From: Tiliqua scincoides
Lineage: Eukaryota; Chordata; Lepidosauria; Squamata; Scincidae
Length of the DNA: 64,000 nucleotides
Reading direction: 5' to 3'
NCBI RefSeq assembly: GCF_035046505.1
Contig: NC_089830.1
Location: forward strand, 20,757,561-20,821,560
Positions 10,701 to 32,670 of the stretch are shown here, piece by piece. Position 1 is the stretch's first letter; every line of letters begins with the position of its first letter. The notes below the pieces were generated by a model. The model searched no databases and had not been told where the DNA came from. It saw nothing but the letters and a program-made list of their open reading frames with translations. The position numbers were made by a program, and so were the translations under genes.

Positions 10701-12644
10701 CCTGTCTGCTTTCCATCTCTACCCCTGCTTCACTCTTCCAGGGAGCTATGGCTCTTGGTTTGACCATGTGAAAGGCTGGCTGGCAATGAAGGACAAGCCA
10801 AACTTCTTCTACATCACCTACGAAGAGTTGCAGCAGGTATGGCTCCATCCATGGCTGCATTCACACAAACCCAATCTCCTCCGCTTAGGAGGTTTCCAAA
10901 CCATTGCTTTCAGAAAATTGTTGCTGTTTTGGGACATGCTTGGAGTGGCTTTGCTTGATGATTGGAGTATTGGCTCATTGGTCCATGTGTGCTCTAATGA
11001 TGGTAGTATCCTGCCTGTGCTGGCTGAAAGCAGAAGAAGATGGCTGGGGACCACTCAACTGTTGGAGATACATTAAAACATCCGACTTGTCTGCCTCCGC
11101 AGTTATGGCTATGATCTCAACACCCATGGCCACAACCTTGCCAAATGCATGCTGAAAAAATGGCATCAATCTTATCAGGCATCTTGTCAAGAGGGACCGA
11201 TCTGCACAGGGCACTGAAGTGTGTGAATTTGTATTTAAAGCCTCTGTTGTTGTCTTCTGACACCCTCAGGATCTACGGGGCAGCGTGGAGAGGATCTGCC
11301 GTTTCCTGGGGAAGGAGCTGACCAGCCAGCAGATTGACTCGGTGGTGGAAAATGCCTCTTTCGAGACGATGAAAGACAACAAGATGTCCAACATGTCCAG
11401 TGCCTCAGATGAAGTTATGGACCACAGCAGAGGAAAGTTACTGAGAAAAGGTACAAACTGGACCAGAGAGGTGTGTGTGTGGCCGTGCACGTGTGTGATT
11501 GACTGCAGCGGAGATGGCAGGAAGATGACACAATTGAGACACAATGAAGACCAGTGCTAAGGGCTTGTTGATGCAGTTGAAGTTCTGAGCACTTGTCTGA
11601 CAGACAGTGGCAGACCACCTCAGACCCGTGCTCTGGGGCAAAGGTCTGCGATGGCATCTCCTGCGGGATGCTGCCCACCCCTCCATGCACAAATTTGCCC
11701 CCCACTTACCTGGACCTCATGGAGCCTCGTGCGACCCCAGGATGCACTGGAAAAGTATACTGATACTTCTCTGGGCTCTTAAATTGTGCTTCCAGGAAAC
11801 CGGAAGCACAGATTCCGACCATGTTGGAAGCCTCAAAAGGCTTCCCACAAGGTCCTAGAGGCATGTGAGGCTCTGTACCTGGGGCATTTGCACCATTCCA
11901 TCAATGGAAGCTCTGCTACTGCTGACAGGTACAGATGCCATTTATGCCAGATGCAAAGGAGGGCACAAGGATGAGGTCTCTTGTTATCTGGTGTGCTCCC
12001 TGGGGCATTTGGTGGGCCGCTGTGAGATACAGGAAGCTGGACTAGATGGGCCTATGGCCTGATCCAGTGGGACTGTTCTTATGTTCTTATGTTGAAAATA
12101 CGTTCTTATGTTAGATCGTGCCTGAGTTAGAACAGACAAAAGAAAATATTTCTTTACTCAGCATATGGTTGGCCTGTGGAACTCCTTGCCACAGGGTGTG
12201 GTGATGGCATCTGGCCTGGGCGCCTTTAAAAGGGGATTGGACAAGTTTCTGGAGGAAAAATCCATTACGGGTTACAAGCCATTATGTGTATGTGCAACCT
12301 CCTGATTTTAGAAATGGGCTATGTCAGAATGCCAGATGCAAGGGAGGGCAGCAGGATGAGGTCTCTTGTTATCTGGTGTGCTCCCTGGGCCATTTGGTGG
12401 GCCGCTGTGAGATACAGGAAGCTGGACTAGATGGGCCTATGGCCTGATCCAGTGGGGCTGTTCTTATGTTCTTATGTACACAAAGTTGAAAATACCCTCT
12501 TTAAGGTTACTGTCTCCTCTATGTGCTTTTTCAGGGAAATCTGGTGCCTGGAAGAGCTCCTTGACCGTGGCCCAGAATGAGCGGTTTGACCGGGTTTATC
12601 AGGAGAAAATGAGAGGCGTGACAGTGGTCTTCCCATGGGACTGA
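7617..12644 (+). CDS. SULT2B1-like: SULT copy B: cytosolic sulfotransferase, SULT2B1-like, 287 aa, six coding exons
   Basis: Exons 7617-7758, 8315-8523, 10188-10314, 10742-10836, 11270-11450 and 12535-12644 join to 864 nt with no stop. The start is the ATG 7 nt inside the exon after acceptor 7608-7609, a position used by all copies; an upstream in-frame ATG lies in the intron. Sequence signs: YPKSGTHW (PAPS 5'-phosphosulfate loop, Lys), STHLPLQLFP (catalytic His), YTIRNPKDVLVS (PAPS 3'-phosphate Arg and Ser), [20 protein letters not shown], dimer motif [10 protein letters not shown], terminal FPWD. Length and exon phases match SULT2 genes (human SULT2A1 has 285 aa). Family role: PAPS-dependent sulfonation of hydroxyl groups, typically sterols, in the cytosol. 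The true substrate is unknown. All motifs are present, so it is probably functional. Confidence 0.9.
7759..8314 (+). other. SULT-B intron 1 of the coding part (between exons 1 and 2)
   Basis: 556 bp. Conserved with the other copies at its ends; no repeat family was recognised inside. Confidence 0.7.
8315..8523 (+). CDS. SULT-B coding exon 2
   Basis: 209 nt. [20 protein letters not shown] begins it. It carries the catalytic His in STHLPLQLFPKSF and ends HSKAK. Confidence 0.92.
8951..9690. other. Unclassified insertion-like sequence in intron 2 of SULT-B
   Basis: This stretch is not seen in the paralogous introns and is AT-rich with a GC-richer middle. No reverse transcriptase or transposase motifs and no clear terminal repeats were recognised. 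Confidence 0.35.
9737..10152 (+). mobile_element. CR1 LINE 3' end with a doubled tail, next to SULT-B exon 3
   Basis: It matches the CR1 3' region (GCCTTTAAAAGGGGATTGG, GGACTAGATGGGCCTATGGC) and the octamer-like end TTCTTATG. The last ~140 bp occur twice, joined by the linker AACTACAATTCCCAG. The same double tail is at 34276-34571 in inverse orientation. The 3' end falls only about 36 bp before the exon 3 splice acceptor. Confidence 0.88.
10188..10314 (+). CDS. SULT-B coding exon 3
   Basis: 127 nt, acceptor 10186-10187, donor GTAAGA at 10315. It holds the PAPS-binding Arg and Ser in IRNPKDVLVS and ends in EEFLSGN. Confidence 0.9.
10742..10836 (+). CDS. SULT-B coding exon 4
   Basis: 95 nt. 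It encodes [20 protein letters not shown] through YEELQQ; donor GTATGG at 10837. Confidence 0.92.
11270..11450 (+). CDS. SULT-B coding exon 5
   Basis: 181 nt. It runs from [12 protein letters not shown] to the RK of RKG, with [15 protein letters not shown]; donor GTACAA at 11451. Confidence 0.92.
11935..12476 (+). mobile_element. Two CR1 3'-end copies in intron 5 of SULT-B
   Basis: A single-tail CR1 end (about 11940-12095) is followed by a longer CR1 3' fragment (about 12110-12476). Both end in repeats of TTCTTATG. Intron 5 is 1,084 bp here against about 216-222 bp in A, C and E, so the insertions explain most of the difference. Confidence 0.82.
12535..12644 (+). CDS. SULT-B coding exon 6 (terminal)
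   Basis: 110 nt, acceptor 12533-12534, TGA at 12642-12644. It encodes [19 protein letters not shown] to FPWD. Confidence 0.93.
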
Positions 12645-12965
12645 TTGTTTTGCATCCTTGTTCCTTCTGCCAATTGTCCTCCAATGGTTCATCAAGATGT
12701 TCACTATTTCAACTCTGTGGAAGTGCCCTCCAAGTTGATGAAACAACATACCATAGGATGTCGCTGATTTCACCTTCCACCTTTGCAGTGATGGTTGGCC
12801 CCAGCCGCCACCCCCCCCTCCAATTTAGGGAGGAACATGAGTGGGGACAGATTGTCCCATCAGTTGCATGGTGATTCCTGCCCCTTCCCCCAAGCCTATG
12901 TTGTGATAACACTGAGGAATGGAGTAGAAAGGCAAGTGTGAGGCCGAGGATAGTTTGGGCTAGAG

Positions 12966-13355
12966 CAGTGGTTCCCAAACTCTTTTAGCACCGGGAATGA
13001 CTTTTTGAAATGACACTCTGTTGGGGCCCACCTAGCTTTAAGAGACTTAAAAAATACAGGTTTCACTTTACCAGCCACGCAAGCCTTTTTTAAATCCTGT
13101 GTACTGGGCTGGCGTTGGCTGCTTTCTGGAGCATTTGTTGAGCTCCTCATTGATCATGTTTGGATCGTTCTGGTGGCCTTACGTTCCGTCTTGCCGTGGA
13201 CTGAGGCAGCTTCAACTACTCATAGGCAAACACACATGTGTGGCTCCGTTTTGCTTTCCATAGGGCTCCATTTACAGTTTCCTAGTCAGCTATCAGCTTG
13301 TCAGCTTCATGACCCCCCAAAAATTAGGTTGTGACCCACAGTTTGGGAACCACTG
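12966..13355 (+). mobile_element. hAT-type DNA transposon relic (CAGTGG family) downstream of SULT-B
   Basis: Inverted ends CAGTGGTTCCCAAAC and GTTTGGGAACCACTG, with 8-bp duplication GGCTAGAG (12958-12965, 13356-13363). It is orthologous in position to 1861-3138 in copy A. Confidence 0.88.
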
Positions 13356-13881
13356 GGCTAGAGGACCTCTGTCCGTCTAGCACATGAGTCTCCAGTCCTC
13401 CATATATCCTCTTCTCTTTTGTTCTGTTGCCCTCTTTGAATTCAGGGAAGAAAATGAGGATCACCCACTGGCACACTATTTTGCAAGAGGGAATGACAGC
13501 ATTTATCATACTAACTTAGGTGCCAGGAGATCTTTGGCTGGCCCTGACCCCATACCTTTAGCTAGGTGACAAAGATAATCTAAAATTATCATTGGTGCTG
13601 GCCCCAGACATCCTCGTGCCGGAGGCGCAATGAAACCCCCCCACCCCACGAATAAATTTTTGTGAGAGAAATTTAATTATTTTTCTGGGGCGAAAAAGTT
13701 ATTGGAATTGGTTTATAGAGTTACAGTTACTAGTCAATGATAGAAATAAATTGTTCTTTGGTTCTTTTAGCTGAGCAGCTGATTAGAATAACAGAGACTT
13801 GTTGCTGTTCTTAATCCATTTTAATATTAATGCAAAATATTGCTGGTTAATGAATTTTTTGTTGTTGTCCCTTTGCCTAAG

Positions 13882-13887
13882 AATAAA
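13882..13887 (+). promoter_or_regulatory. Candidate poly(A) signal of SULT-B
   Basis: AATAAA after CCTTTGCCTAAG, the context shared by all copies. An earlier AATAAA at 13651 is an alternative; it recurs at the matching place in C (30561) but not in A, D or E. Confidence 0.55.
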
Positions 13888-14171
13888 GCAAATATAACAC
13901 TTTGAATAGTTCTTTTCGCTTTGTCCTTCCTATTAGAATAATAAGTTGGGTTCTTCAATTATTTTTTGTAGTGTAATGGGGTTGGCTATCTTGGACATGG
14001 CCAGAAAAGCATAATCTGACTCTGGATGAAATGAATCTAAAGCAGAATTGTTTTGAGGCTACACAGTTGCTTTATCTGTTATTTTCAGAAGTTAACTTGG
14101 AATCTTTTTCTTCATGTTCTTTTGATTTAATTGTGTGTTGTTAATTCCTGCGTTGCAAGCTCCTTTGAGCC

Positions 14172-16206
14172 TGTATTTTTGTATTGGCAACCTTCAGTCT
14201 CGAAAGACTATGGTATCGCGCTCTGAAAGGTGGTTCTGGCACAGCGTCTAGTGTGGCTGAAAAGGCCAATTCGGGAGTGACAATCCCTTCCACACCGGGA
14301 GCAAGTGCAGTCTGTCCCTGGTCTGTCTCCCTGGCTATGGGCCTTCCTTCTTTGCCTCTTTGCCTCAGTCTGTTGGCCAAGTGTCTCTTCAAACTGGGAA
14401 AGGCCATGCTGCACAGCCTGCCTCCAAGCAGGCCGCTCAGAGGCCAGGGTTTCCCACTTGTTGAGGTCCATTCCTAAGGCCTTCAGATTCCTCTTGCAGA
14501 TGTCCTTGTATCGCAGCTGTGGTCTACCTGTAGGGCACTGAGTTCTCCATAGAGGAGATCCTTTGGGATCCGCCCATCATCCATTCTCACGACATGACCG
14601 AGCCAACGCAGGCGTCTCTGTTTCAGCAGTGCATACATGCTAGGGATTCCAGTACATTCCAGGACTGTGTTGTTTGGAACTTTGTCCTGCCAGGTGATGC
14701 CGAGAATGCATCGGAGGCAGCGCATGTGGAAAGTGTTCAGTTTCCTCTCCTGTTGTGAGCGGAGTGTCCATGACTCACTGCAGTACAGAAGTGTACTCAG
14801 GACACAAGCTCTGTAGACCTGGATCTTGGTATGTTCCGTCAGCTTCTTGTTGGACCAGACTCTCTTTGTGAGTCTGGAAGCTGCTTTACGGATGCGTTTG
14901 TTTAGCTCAGTATCAAGAGAAAGAGTGTCGGAGATCATTGAGCCAAGGTACACAAAGTCATGGACAACCTCCAGTTCATGTGTAGAGACTGCAATGCAGG
15001 GAGGTGAGTCCACATCCTGAACCATGACCTGTGTTTTCTTCAGGCCGATTGTTAGTCCAAAGTCTTGGCAGGCCTTGCTAAAACAGTTCATGAGCTGCTG
15101 GAGATCTTTGGCAGAGTGGGAGGTGACAGCTGCATTGTCGGCAAAGAGGAAGTTATGCAGACATTTCAGCTGGACTTTGGACTTTGGTCTTGTTCTGGAG
15201 AGGTTGAAGAGCTTTCCGTCTGATCTGGTCTGGAGATAGATGCCTTCTGTTGCAGTTCCAAAGGCTTGCTTCAGCAGGACGGTGAAGAAAATCCCAAACA
15301 AGGTTGGTGCAAGAACACAGCCCTGCTTCACGCCGCTTCGGATGTCAAAGGGGTCTGATGTGGAGCCATTGAAGACAACAGTGCCCTTCATGTCCTTGTG
15401 GAAGGATCTGATGATGCTGAGGAGCCTGGGTGGACATCCGATCTTGGGGAGAATCTTGAAGAGGCCGTCCCTGCTGACCAGGTCGAAAGCCTTCATGAGA
15501 TCTATGAAGGCTATAAAGAGTGGCTGTCATCGTTCCCTGCACTTCTCCTGCAGTTGTCTAAGGGAGAATACCATATCAGTGGTGGACCTGCTGGCTCGGA
15601 ATCCGCACTGTGATTCTGGATAAATGCTCTCTGCAAGTACCTGGAGCCTCTTTAGTGCAACTCGGGCAAACAACTTTCCTACAACGCTAAGAAGAGAGAT
15701 GCCATGGTAATTGTTGCAGTCACCCCTGTCACCTTTGTTCTTGTACAGCATGATGATGTTTGCATCCCTCATGTCTTGAGGTACTCCACCTTCTCTCCAG
15801 CAGAGACAGAGGATTTCATGCAGCTCAGTGACGATGATCTCTTTGCAACACTTTAGGACTTCAGCAGGGATGCTGTCTTTTCCAGGTGCCTTGCCAAAGG
15901 CAAGGGAGTCCAGTGCTACGTGAAGTTCTTCTAGGGTTGGTTCACTGTCAATCTCCTCCAGCAAAGGCAGGCACTCAATGTTGTTCAGCGCTTCTTCGGT
16001 GACTACATTTTCTCTGGAATATAGCTCAGAGTAGTGCTGCACCCAGCGTTCCATCTGCTGCGCCCGATCCTGGATGACCCCGCCTGTGGCAGACTTCAGA
16101 GGGGCAATTTTCTTCTGCGTTGGACCTAGGGCCTGCTTGATACCGTCATACATCCCCTTGATGTTGCCTGTGTCAGCTGCTATCTGTATCTGAAAGATAC
16201 AGATAC
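14172..16206 (-). mobile_element. RTE-like LINE, 5'-truncated, about 2 kb
   Basis: On the minus strand two long frames (16153-15527 and 15496-14483) encode reverse transcriptase: GFRASRSTTDMVFSLRQLQ, MKAFDLVSRDGLF, GVKQGCVLAPTLF and FADN in place of FADD. The C-terminal part has RRLRWLGHVVRMDDGRIPKD and a C-terminal CxxCGRDCHSRIGLFSHTRRC-type finger. The frame shifts between the two parts. The 3' end (left) is the ATACCATAGTCTTTCGAGACT tail. A 10-bp duplication CCTTTGAGCC (14162-14171, 16207-16216) flanks it, and copy A shows the empty site near 3870. RTE-like is the best clade guess; clade is not certain. Confidence 0.85.
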
Positions 16207-16411
16207 CCTTTGAGCCACCTGTTGGGAAAGCAGGTTACACATTCCTTAAACAAACAAAACTGGTTTGAGCTGTTGGAGTCCGTGATTGAACCCATTTTGT
16301 CCAAATTTTAGGCAAGATGTTAACAGAAGAACCACAATGCAGTGATGAACTTAGCAGAAATTTAGTTGACCTGGGTCTGCAGCAGTCATCCAATCAAATC
16401 CCAGAAATGTT

Positions 16412-16518
16412 TGTCAATGTTTAAAAAGAACCACCCAGTTTCTGAAGGGGATGACCCTAGAAAAAGGAGTGAGGATTCTTGACAGGCAGCCGCAGGGAGA
16501 GTGAGGTGCTGTTCCAAG
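16412..16518 (+). promoter_or_regulatory. SULT-C core promoter and putative non-coding first exon
   Basis: TGTCAATG (16412-16419) plus TTTAAAAAG (16420-16428), and a donor AAG|GTGAGTAG at 16518/16519. It is nearly identical to the B block. Confidence 0.6.
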
Positions 16519-16735
16519 GTGAGTAGATGATCAGGCTGGGATGAAGAGTTAGCAGGTAAAACATCTTTTCTGGGATGATGGGTGCCAAACTTCCTGTACA
16601 ATAGAACTTGTTTTTATTCCAAATTTCAGCACCCCCCCATCCCCGCAAATAGGGTCTGCCCTTTCAGCTCCAAACTGTCCTTTCTTCTGGACATTATCTA
16701 GAACTTTGTAGGGGTTCACCTATTAAGGGTTAAGG

Positions 16736-17702
16736 CAGGGCTGCCCAAATCCCGGCCCCTGGGCCACTTGCGGCCCGCAGAGGGCCCCAATCCGGCCCCC
16801 CAGAGAGCCCCCCCATCTCCAATGGGCACTCGGCCCGCTGGAAACCGGCCGCTGCCCCGAGGTGACTGCTCTTCCCCAATGTGACTGCTCTTTGTAGCGA
16901 CAGCAAGGAAAAGGCTAAGAGCCCATCCACAACCCTCCCATTAGGTTGGGGAGGCTGCAGCTGAGTGCAGGCTTCGGATGGGGGGGTGAGAAGTCTTGGG
17001 TCTGTTTGTGCTGCTTGAGTTTGGCTTGGGGGGCAGGCACTGAGGAGGGAGAGGAAACTGTGAGTCTATTTGTGCTGGGCGTGGCAAGGGAGAAATCTCG
17101 GGATGTTTGAATGCAACTGGAGAGCATGTCTACTCGGCAGTAAGTCCCATCAGACTCAGTGGGGCTTACTCCCAAGAAAGTGTGGATCCAAATGAGCTGT
17201 GTGTGCTTGGTGTTGGAGATGGACGCTGCAGGGAAGAAATTGTGGGGATGTTTGAATGCAGCTGGAGAGCATGTCTACTCAGCAGTAGGACAGTGGGGCT
17301 TACTCCCAGGAAAGTGTGTGCTCGGTGTTGGAGGCGGGCGCTGCAGGGAAGAACTCATGGGATGTTTGAATGGGGAGGAAACCTACTGCTTTTGCTTGTT
17401 GGGGTTGCTGGCAGAGAGGGAGGAAGGTAGAGGTCCGTTTGTGAATGGGGAAATGCACGCAGCTCTCTGCCTGCTTCTAAGTTTGTTATATGTGTCAGGA
17501 ATTATTTTAACAACCCCCCTTTTCTGGATCTCATGTGTATTACAAAAAAGCTCAGTAAAATTCATTCATTCATATAAGTGCCCGTCGCTAATATATTCAT
17601 TTATGTAAATTTATTCAAATTTGAAATGTAAATTTCCCCTCCCCCCCACACAGTGTCAGAGAGATGATGTGGCCCGCCTGCCAAAAAGTTTGGACACCCC
17701 TG
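16736..17702 (-). mobile_element. hAT element (CAGGGGTGTCC family, longer member), inverted, intron 1 of SULT-C
   Basis: 967 bp with ends CAGGGCTGCCCAAAT and AGTTTGGACACCCCTG, and a perfect 8-bp duplication GGTTAAGG (16728-16735, 17703-17710). It is roughly twice the length of its relatives, with internal sequence including two similar blocks at about 17105-17170 and 17240-17320. No transposase frame was found. Confidence 0.88.
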
Positions 17703-17999
17703 GGTTAAGGAATGAGAGCTCTGATTCTCTGGTCAGTGCCAAATCTGACCATTCTCTGATGCTAACCCTGTAGAGGTGGGAGAAAATAGTGGTAATGAAA
17801 TAAAAACACATGGCTCTGCTTTCTGCACTTCTCATTTTTGTAAACAAACAACCCCAAATAAGTACAAAAGTGAAACTGTTTCATTTGGTTTTTATTTTTA
17901 AATTGGGGGGGGGGTTTCATGAGTAAAGACTGTGGCCACATCTGCTGACACCATACCACCTATATCACCTACCTAGTACACTTACAAAGAGATTCTAAT

Positions 18000-19200
18000 T
18001 TATAATGTAAATTTGGAATAAAATAAAAAAAAACACAGCCCTGCTTTCTGCACTTCTAACTTTTGGAGAACACTGAAATCTGTGAAAAAAATAAAACTGT
18101 TTCTCCCAGTTCCATACCTACAGTTCCATGTTTATCTTGCCAGTACATTTGTTTAAGAAGTCCAAACAGTGGCACACTGTGAGTCCAGGGTGGGTGAAAG
18201 AGGAGAGGCTGTTTAACCCTTTCCAGTCTGACTCCATTCTCACACAGAGATTGCTTTGTCACTTAGTGGAGAAAAGTTTTGGAGTCCCTTTGTGTTTTCC
18301 ACTGCAGAGGACTAAGTTTGATTTGAAAACCTATTGGCTAAAAAGGATGTCTTTGCTTAAATATTTTGGTCGTTTGAGAAAGCAGTGGTTCCTAAACCCC
18401 TACAAGGGAGTTGAGAACCAAGGAAGTGTTAGTATGGGCGAGGAGGGGCAAGGGAGGGGGTCAGTGATGGTGCTGCACCGATCCTCACTACCAAGGGGCT
18501 TGTTGTTGTTTTTTTACCTGAGGGGCAGAGCTGGCCTCTTGCAGGTCCCTGGAGGTTTGCAACCCCCTCTGATGCCCTCCATGGCTGTGTAACCAGCACC
18601 TATCTCTTACCAGCAATTATTTTCAGTTGGGTCTTGGGTCTCTGATTCACTGTTACACTCTGCTTAGGTCTGGTATCTTTCATCTTAGGCATATCAGGTA
18701 GCATTTGCCTTACGTCCATTCTCTGAGAATTTATCATCAGTGTTCTAACAGTGCAGAAAATAAGATACTGTAGACATCAACATGATTTATAAATAAATAA
18801 ATGCACATTCCCCTCAATGTATTGTATTCTGGTAGAAAAAGGACAGCCCTCAAGCATTGAGAGGATTTACTACCCAAGAAGCTAATTCCTAGAACCGAGA
18901 TAATGGCTTGTGGCCTTCCCTAGAATTACCGAAGAATGTGGTTGGAGGGGGGAATCGACCTCTAAGCAGTGGAAACTTGGTTAGAGAACATCCTACAACA
19001 AACCCATTACATTATATAGTTGCACAAGAAGCACAGATAATTAGATGATAAGGAGCTACTATGACGTCTGACTCTAGGCAGATACCAGAATATCAATTAG
19101 CATGTCATATACAATACCTGCCTATTGTTCAGTGATAAAAGGTCATCGCTGTTCATTTCTTATCATCCAGTTAGCTATGTTTCTGGTGATGTGGTGAAAG
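18000..19200. other. Upstream intron of SULT-C, no gene seen
   Basis: This part aligns with the upstream introns of B and D over several hundred bases (for example 18590-18780 with 34195-34265 and 34573-34625). Its short open frames do not resemble known proteins. Confidence 0.5.
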
Positions 19201-19249
19201 GCCATTCCATGTTGCTGTGAGAAACCCATTATACTATATAGTTACACAA

Positions 19250-19410
19250 GAAGCATAACTAACTGGGTAGTAAAGAACAGAGAGCTATGACCTCTTATCA
19301 CTGAACTATAGGCAGGTATTGGATACACTATTTGGTTTGCTAGTACCTGCCTATAGTTTGGTGGTAAGAAGTCTTTGTTCTGTATGATCCAATTAGCTCT
19401 GTTTCCTGCT
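19250..19410. repeat. Foldback (inverted repeat) in the upstream intron of SULT-C
   Basis: A 15-bp perfect inverted pair, AACTATAGGCAGGTA and TACCTGCCTATAGTT, sits inside imperfect arms of about 50 bp. A partly similar block lies at about 19085-19180. The B counterpart (6680-7440) was split by the 5S SINE. Confidence 0.65.
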
Positions 19411-19745
19411 CAACTATATCATGCAGTAGGATATACCTCTGTACAGTGCAATCTTGCAATTCTTGTGAGATCTCGCACAAACCAAGATGGTGGCACTTGG
19501 GAGAGCCACTGAGAAAGAAGGGTGACCCTGGTATGTTTGGGAACCAGTTCTCTAGAGCAATCTGCATTGTTAGAATGCTGATGATAAAAGTGGCCATAAG
19601 GCAAATGATGTCTAAGAGTATTCTTGGTGGTTTCTTGTTGAAAAAAAAAATCCCATTTTGTAGCAATGGAGGTGCATGGAAAGCAGGGAAAGCAGGTGTT
19701 TAGATCCACTGATGAACTAATGGTACATTTAGAGTTACTCACACC

Positions 19746-19891
19746 TGTTACCCTGCACATGCCCAATCTCGTCTGATCTTGGAAGCTAAGCAGGCTCAGG
19801 ACTGGTTAGTATTTGGATGGGAGACCGCCTGGGAATACCGGGTGCTGTAGGCTTATACCATAGTCTTTTGAGACTGAAGGTTGCCAACCAC
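19746..19891 (+). mobile_element. 5S rRNA-derived SINE upstream of SULT-C exon 1
   Basis: A complete 5S-like head (GGAAGCTAAGCAGG, GGATGGGAGACCGCCTGGG, GGGTGCTGTAGGC) followed by the tail ATACCATAGTCTTTTGAGACT, flanked by CACACC at both ends. Confidence 0.88.
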
Positions 19892-19986
19892 CACACCCTA
19901 AAAAAACCACTTGAATAATACTTGCAAAAGTCATCTCATAACTTTGGTTTCTTTCCATCTTGAACTCCTATCTTTGCAGTTTCTCC

Positions 19987-29947
<9,961 letters not shown>

Positions 29948-30678
29948 AGAATGACAGATGGTTCCGTGTCCTTGTTCCTTCTGCCAACCACCCTGCAACG
30001 GTTCATCAAGATGTACACTATGAGAACACTGTAGAAGTGCCCCCAATGCTGGTGAAACAACATACCATCACATGTTCCCTATTTTGCTTGCCACCCTTGC
30101 AGTGGTGGTGGGCCTCAGCCTCCCCCACCCAGTTTAGGAGCAACAGGAGTGGGCAGAGATTGTCCCATCAGTTGCGCAATGACCCCTGCCTCTTTGCCAT
30201 ATCCTATGTTATGAGAACACTGATGAATGGAGCAGAAGAGGAAGTGTGAAGCAGAGGAGAGTTTGGGCTAGAGCGGCTCTGACCCTCTAGTCCACCAGTC
30301 TTCTCCATATTTCCTCTTCTGTTCTGTTGCCTTCTTTGAATTCAGGAAAGAAAACAAGGATCACTGGCTTGCATGCCACTGTGAAAGACTGGATCAGGAC
30401 TTATCATACTGTCTTTAGTGTCTGAACATCTTAGGCTAGCCCTGATCATAACATTAGCTTGGTGACAATCTTTTAGCTTGACAAAGATCAGTCCAAAATT
30501 GTGGACTTGGTGCTGGTCCAAGAACTCCTCGTGCTGAGGCACAATCAAACTCCCTTCCCCAATAAATTTGGGGAAGGTAAATATTTACATTTTCTCTTGA
30601 GTTAAGAACTTATTGGAATGTGTGCATAGAATTACAATTATTAGTCAAATCTTTGGTACTAATCAAAGTACAGTATAA

Positions 30679-30768
30679 GGCTGTAAGCCTAACCACACTT
30701 TCCTGAGAGCAAGCCCCATTGAACAAAATAGGACTTACTTCTGAATAGAACTGGTTAGGATTGTGCCC
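30679..30768. mobile_element. 90-bp MITE downstream of SULT-C, TAA duplication
   Basis: Flanked by TAA at 30676-30678 and 30769-30771. Copy D has a different, larger element at the same point (44597-45137). Confidence 0.75.
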
Positions 30769-30814
30769 TAAGACATTTATGGTTAATGAGTTTTTTGTTG
30801 CCCCTTTGCCTATG

Positions 30815-30820
30815 AATAAA
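30815..30820 (+). promoter_or_regulatory. Candidate poly(A) signal of SULT-C
   Basis: AATAAA in the conserved CCTTTGCCTATG context, about 870 bp after the stop. An earlier AATAAA at 30561 is the alternative. Confidence 0.55.
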
Positions 30821-32349
30821 TCTAATGTAACATTTGAATAGTTCTTTGTCCTTTTGGAATAATAAGGTGGTTTTTATTTCTGGTAATATAATGGAGTTGG
30901 TTATCTTAGACATGGCCAGAGAGCACAGTCTGACTCTGGATGAAATGTACCTGAAACAATTCAGAATTGTTTTGAGACCATACAGTTGATTTATTTATTA
31001 TTTTAGGTTATTGACTTGGAATCTTTTTCTTCATGTTATTGGATATTGTTAATTTGTGTGTAGCAAGCCCCTTTGAGCCACGTGTTGGACTTGGGGAAAG
31101 CAGGTCGCACATGCCTTGAACAAACACACAAAAGGGATTTAAGGTTTCAGAGTTAGTTATTGAACCATTTTTTTCAAAGTTTTAGTTAAGATTTTCCCAC
31201 AAGAAGTATGATAGAGTGATAAAACATTGCAAATGCATGTAGTGCCTTGGCATCCATGGGGGATCTGTTCTAGAACCCTCCACGGATACCAAAATAAGCA
31301 TATAATGAAATCCACAGATTAGGGTACCTCGATCCTCCATCGTGACGACTTTCCAAATGGAAGTGGTAGATCTGAGTGCCATCCTATTCACCTTGTCTCA
31401 GAAGTAAGTTCCACTGTCTTCAGTAAGATTTATTCCCAGGTAAATTTGCACAAGATTGTAGCCTTAATGGAACTTGAGCTGCATACTGTCTCTTACAAAA
31501 CCTTGAGAAAAAACAATGAATGAAACATTGACTTATGCCCTTAGGGCCTAGGCAAAAGTTTCAGTTTAATTCCTGAGAGGTCTCTTGAAGTCTACCTGAG
31601 GGCTGCTCTGGGTTTGGGGCAAGCCCAGTGAATGAGCCAAGAGACAGGTGGAGAAGGGAGACAGTGAAGCAATCCCCTCCCCACTGCTGACCTCTGAGGC
31701 CTTGTTGCTGGGCCAGCCAACTTTCAATGAGTCGAGGGATAGCCAGCATGGAGAAATCACCATCACCACCACCTTCAACGCATCAACGGATGCCCAGCAT
31801 GGAAGAGGAAGCTGCAGATGTTGGAGACGTTAATGAACCCTCACCCAGCCCCGCAGACATCAAGTTAAGATTCAGGTTCATAAAGTTCATAGAGTGTATG
31901 GTGAAAAGAGTTCCCTTGAATTTAACCCTATTTCCCCCATAGGCTTAATGATTCAGTATCCCAGTGATTCCCAAACTTTTTTGACTGGCAGCTCCATTGA
32001 CCTACTGGGCCTTTGACCTCTAACCATGGCTCCCCATTAGAGTTACAATCCTATAGATTGTATAAGGAGGCAGGCTTTTTCAAGAATTTTCAAGGCTCTC
32101 CAGTCTGGTTTCTGTGACTCCCCAGGGAGCCTCGGTTCACAGATTGGGAACCACTGTGGTATCCGCTAATTCAGTATCCTAGGTTTTGCAGGAACCTAAC
32201 TGTAGCAGATAATGAGAACTGACTGTACATTCAAGGCAGCAAAAGTAAACAAAGCCAAGGATGGAGGAGGTGCTTTCAAAGAAGATGAATATTTTGGATG
32301 TTCACGCTTCCCCACCCCCCATCCCCGCTACTCACGCTCAAGATTAGAA
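30821..32349. other. Intergenic C-D: no gene seen
   Basis: It aligns in part with the A-B, B-C and D-E spacers (31010-31500). Short open frames show no recognisable domain. Confidence 0.5.
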
Positions 32350-32670
32350 CAGGGGTGTCAAACGCATTTCATATAGTGGACCAAATAGCAGTCATGGTGC
32401 TTGCTGAAGGCCGGAAGTGACGACATTAAGCAGAAAGTGACATCATTAAGAGAAAAGTGACATCATTAAGCAGGTTATGACCAGAAATGAGCCCTTTGTT
32501 CTCACGCAGAAATTCATTGGCTTCAAATGACAGAAGAGAAAACTTGTTCATAATTTCAAGATATGAGTGAGCCCAGTTATCATGCTAGGGGGGTCCAAAT
32601 ATAACAGGGGCCAGATAAATTGCTTCCAGTGGCCGTATCGGGCCCCCAGGCCTTACGTTTGACACCCCTG
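32350..32670 (+). mobile_element. hAT element, second family (CAGGGGTGTCAAAC ends)
   Basis: Perfect 14-bp inverted ends CAGGGGTGTCAAAC and GTTTGACACCCCTG around 321 bp. A relative, inverted, lies at 47492-48400. The flanking 8-mers no longer match clearly, so it may be old. Confidence 0.82.

Noticed and set aside
14184-14477. Plus-strand open frames opposite the RTE-like LINE (also 24078-24387 and 61991-62390)
   Set aside because: Shadows of the minus-strand polymerase; they repeat wherever the LINE repeats.
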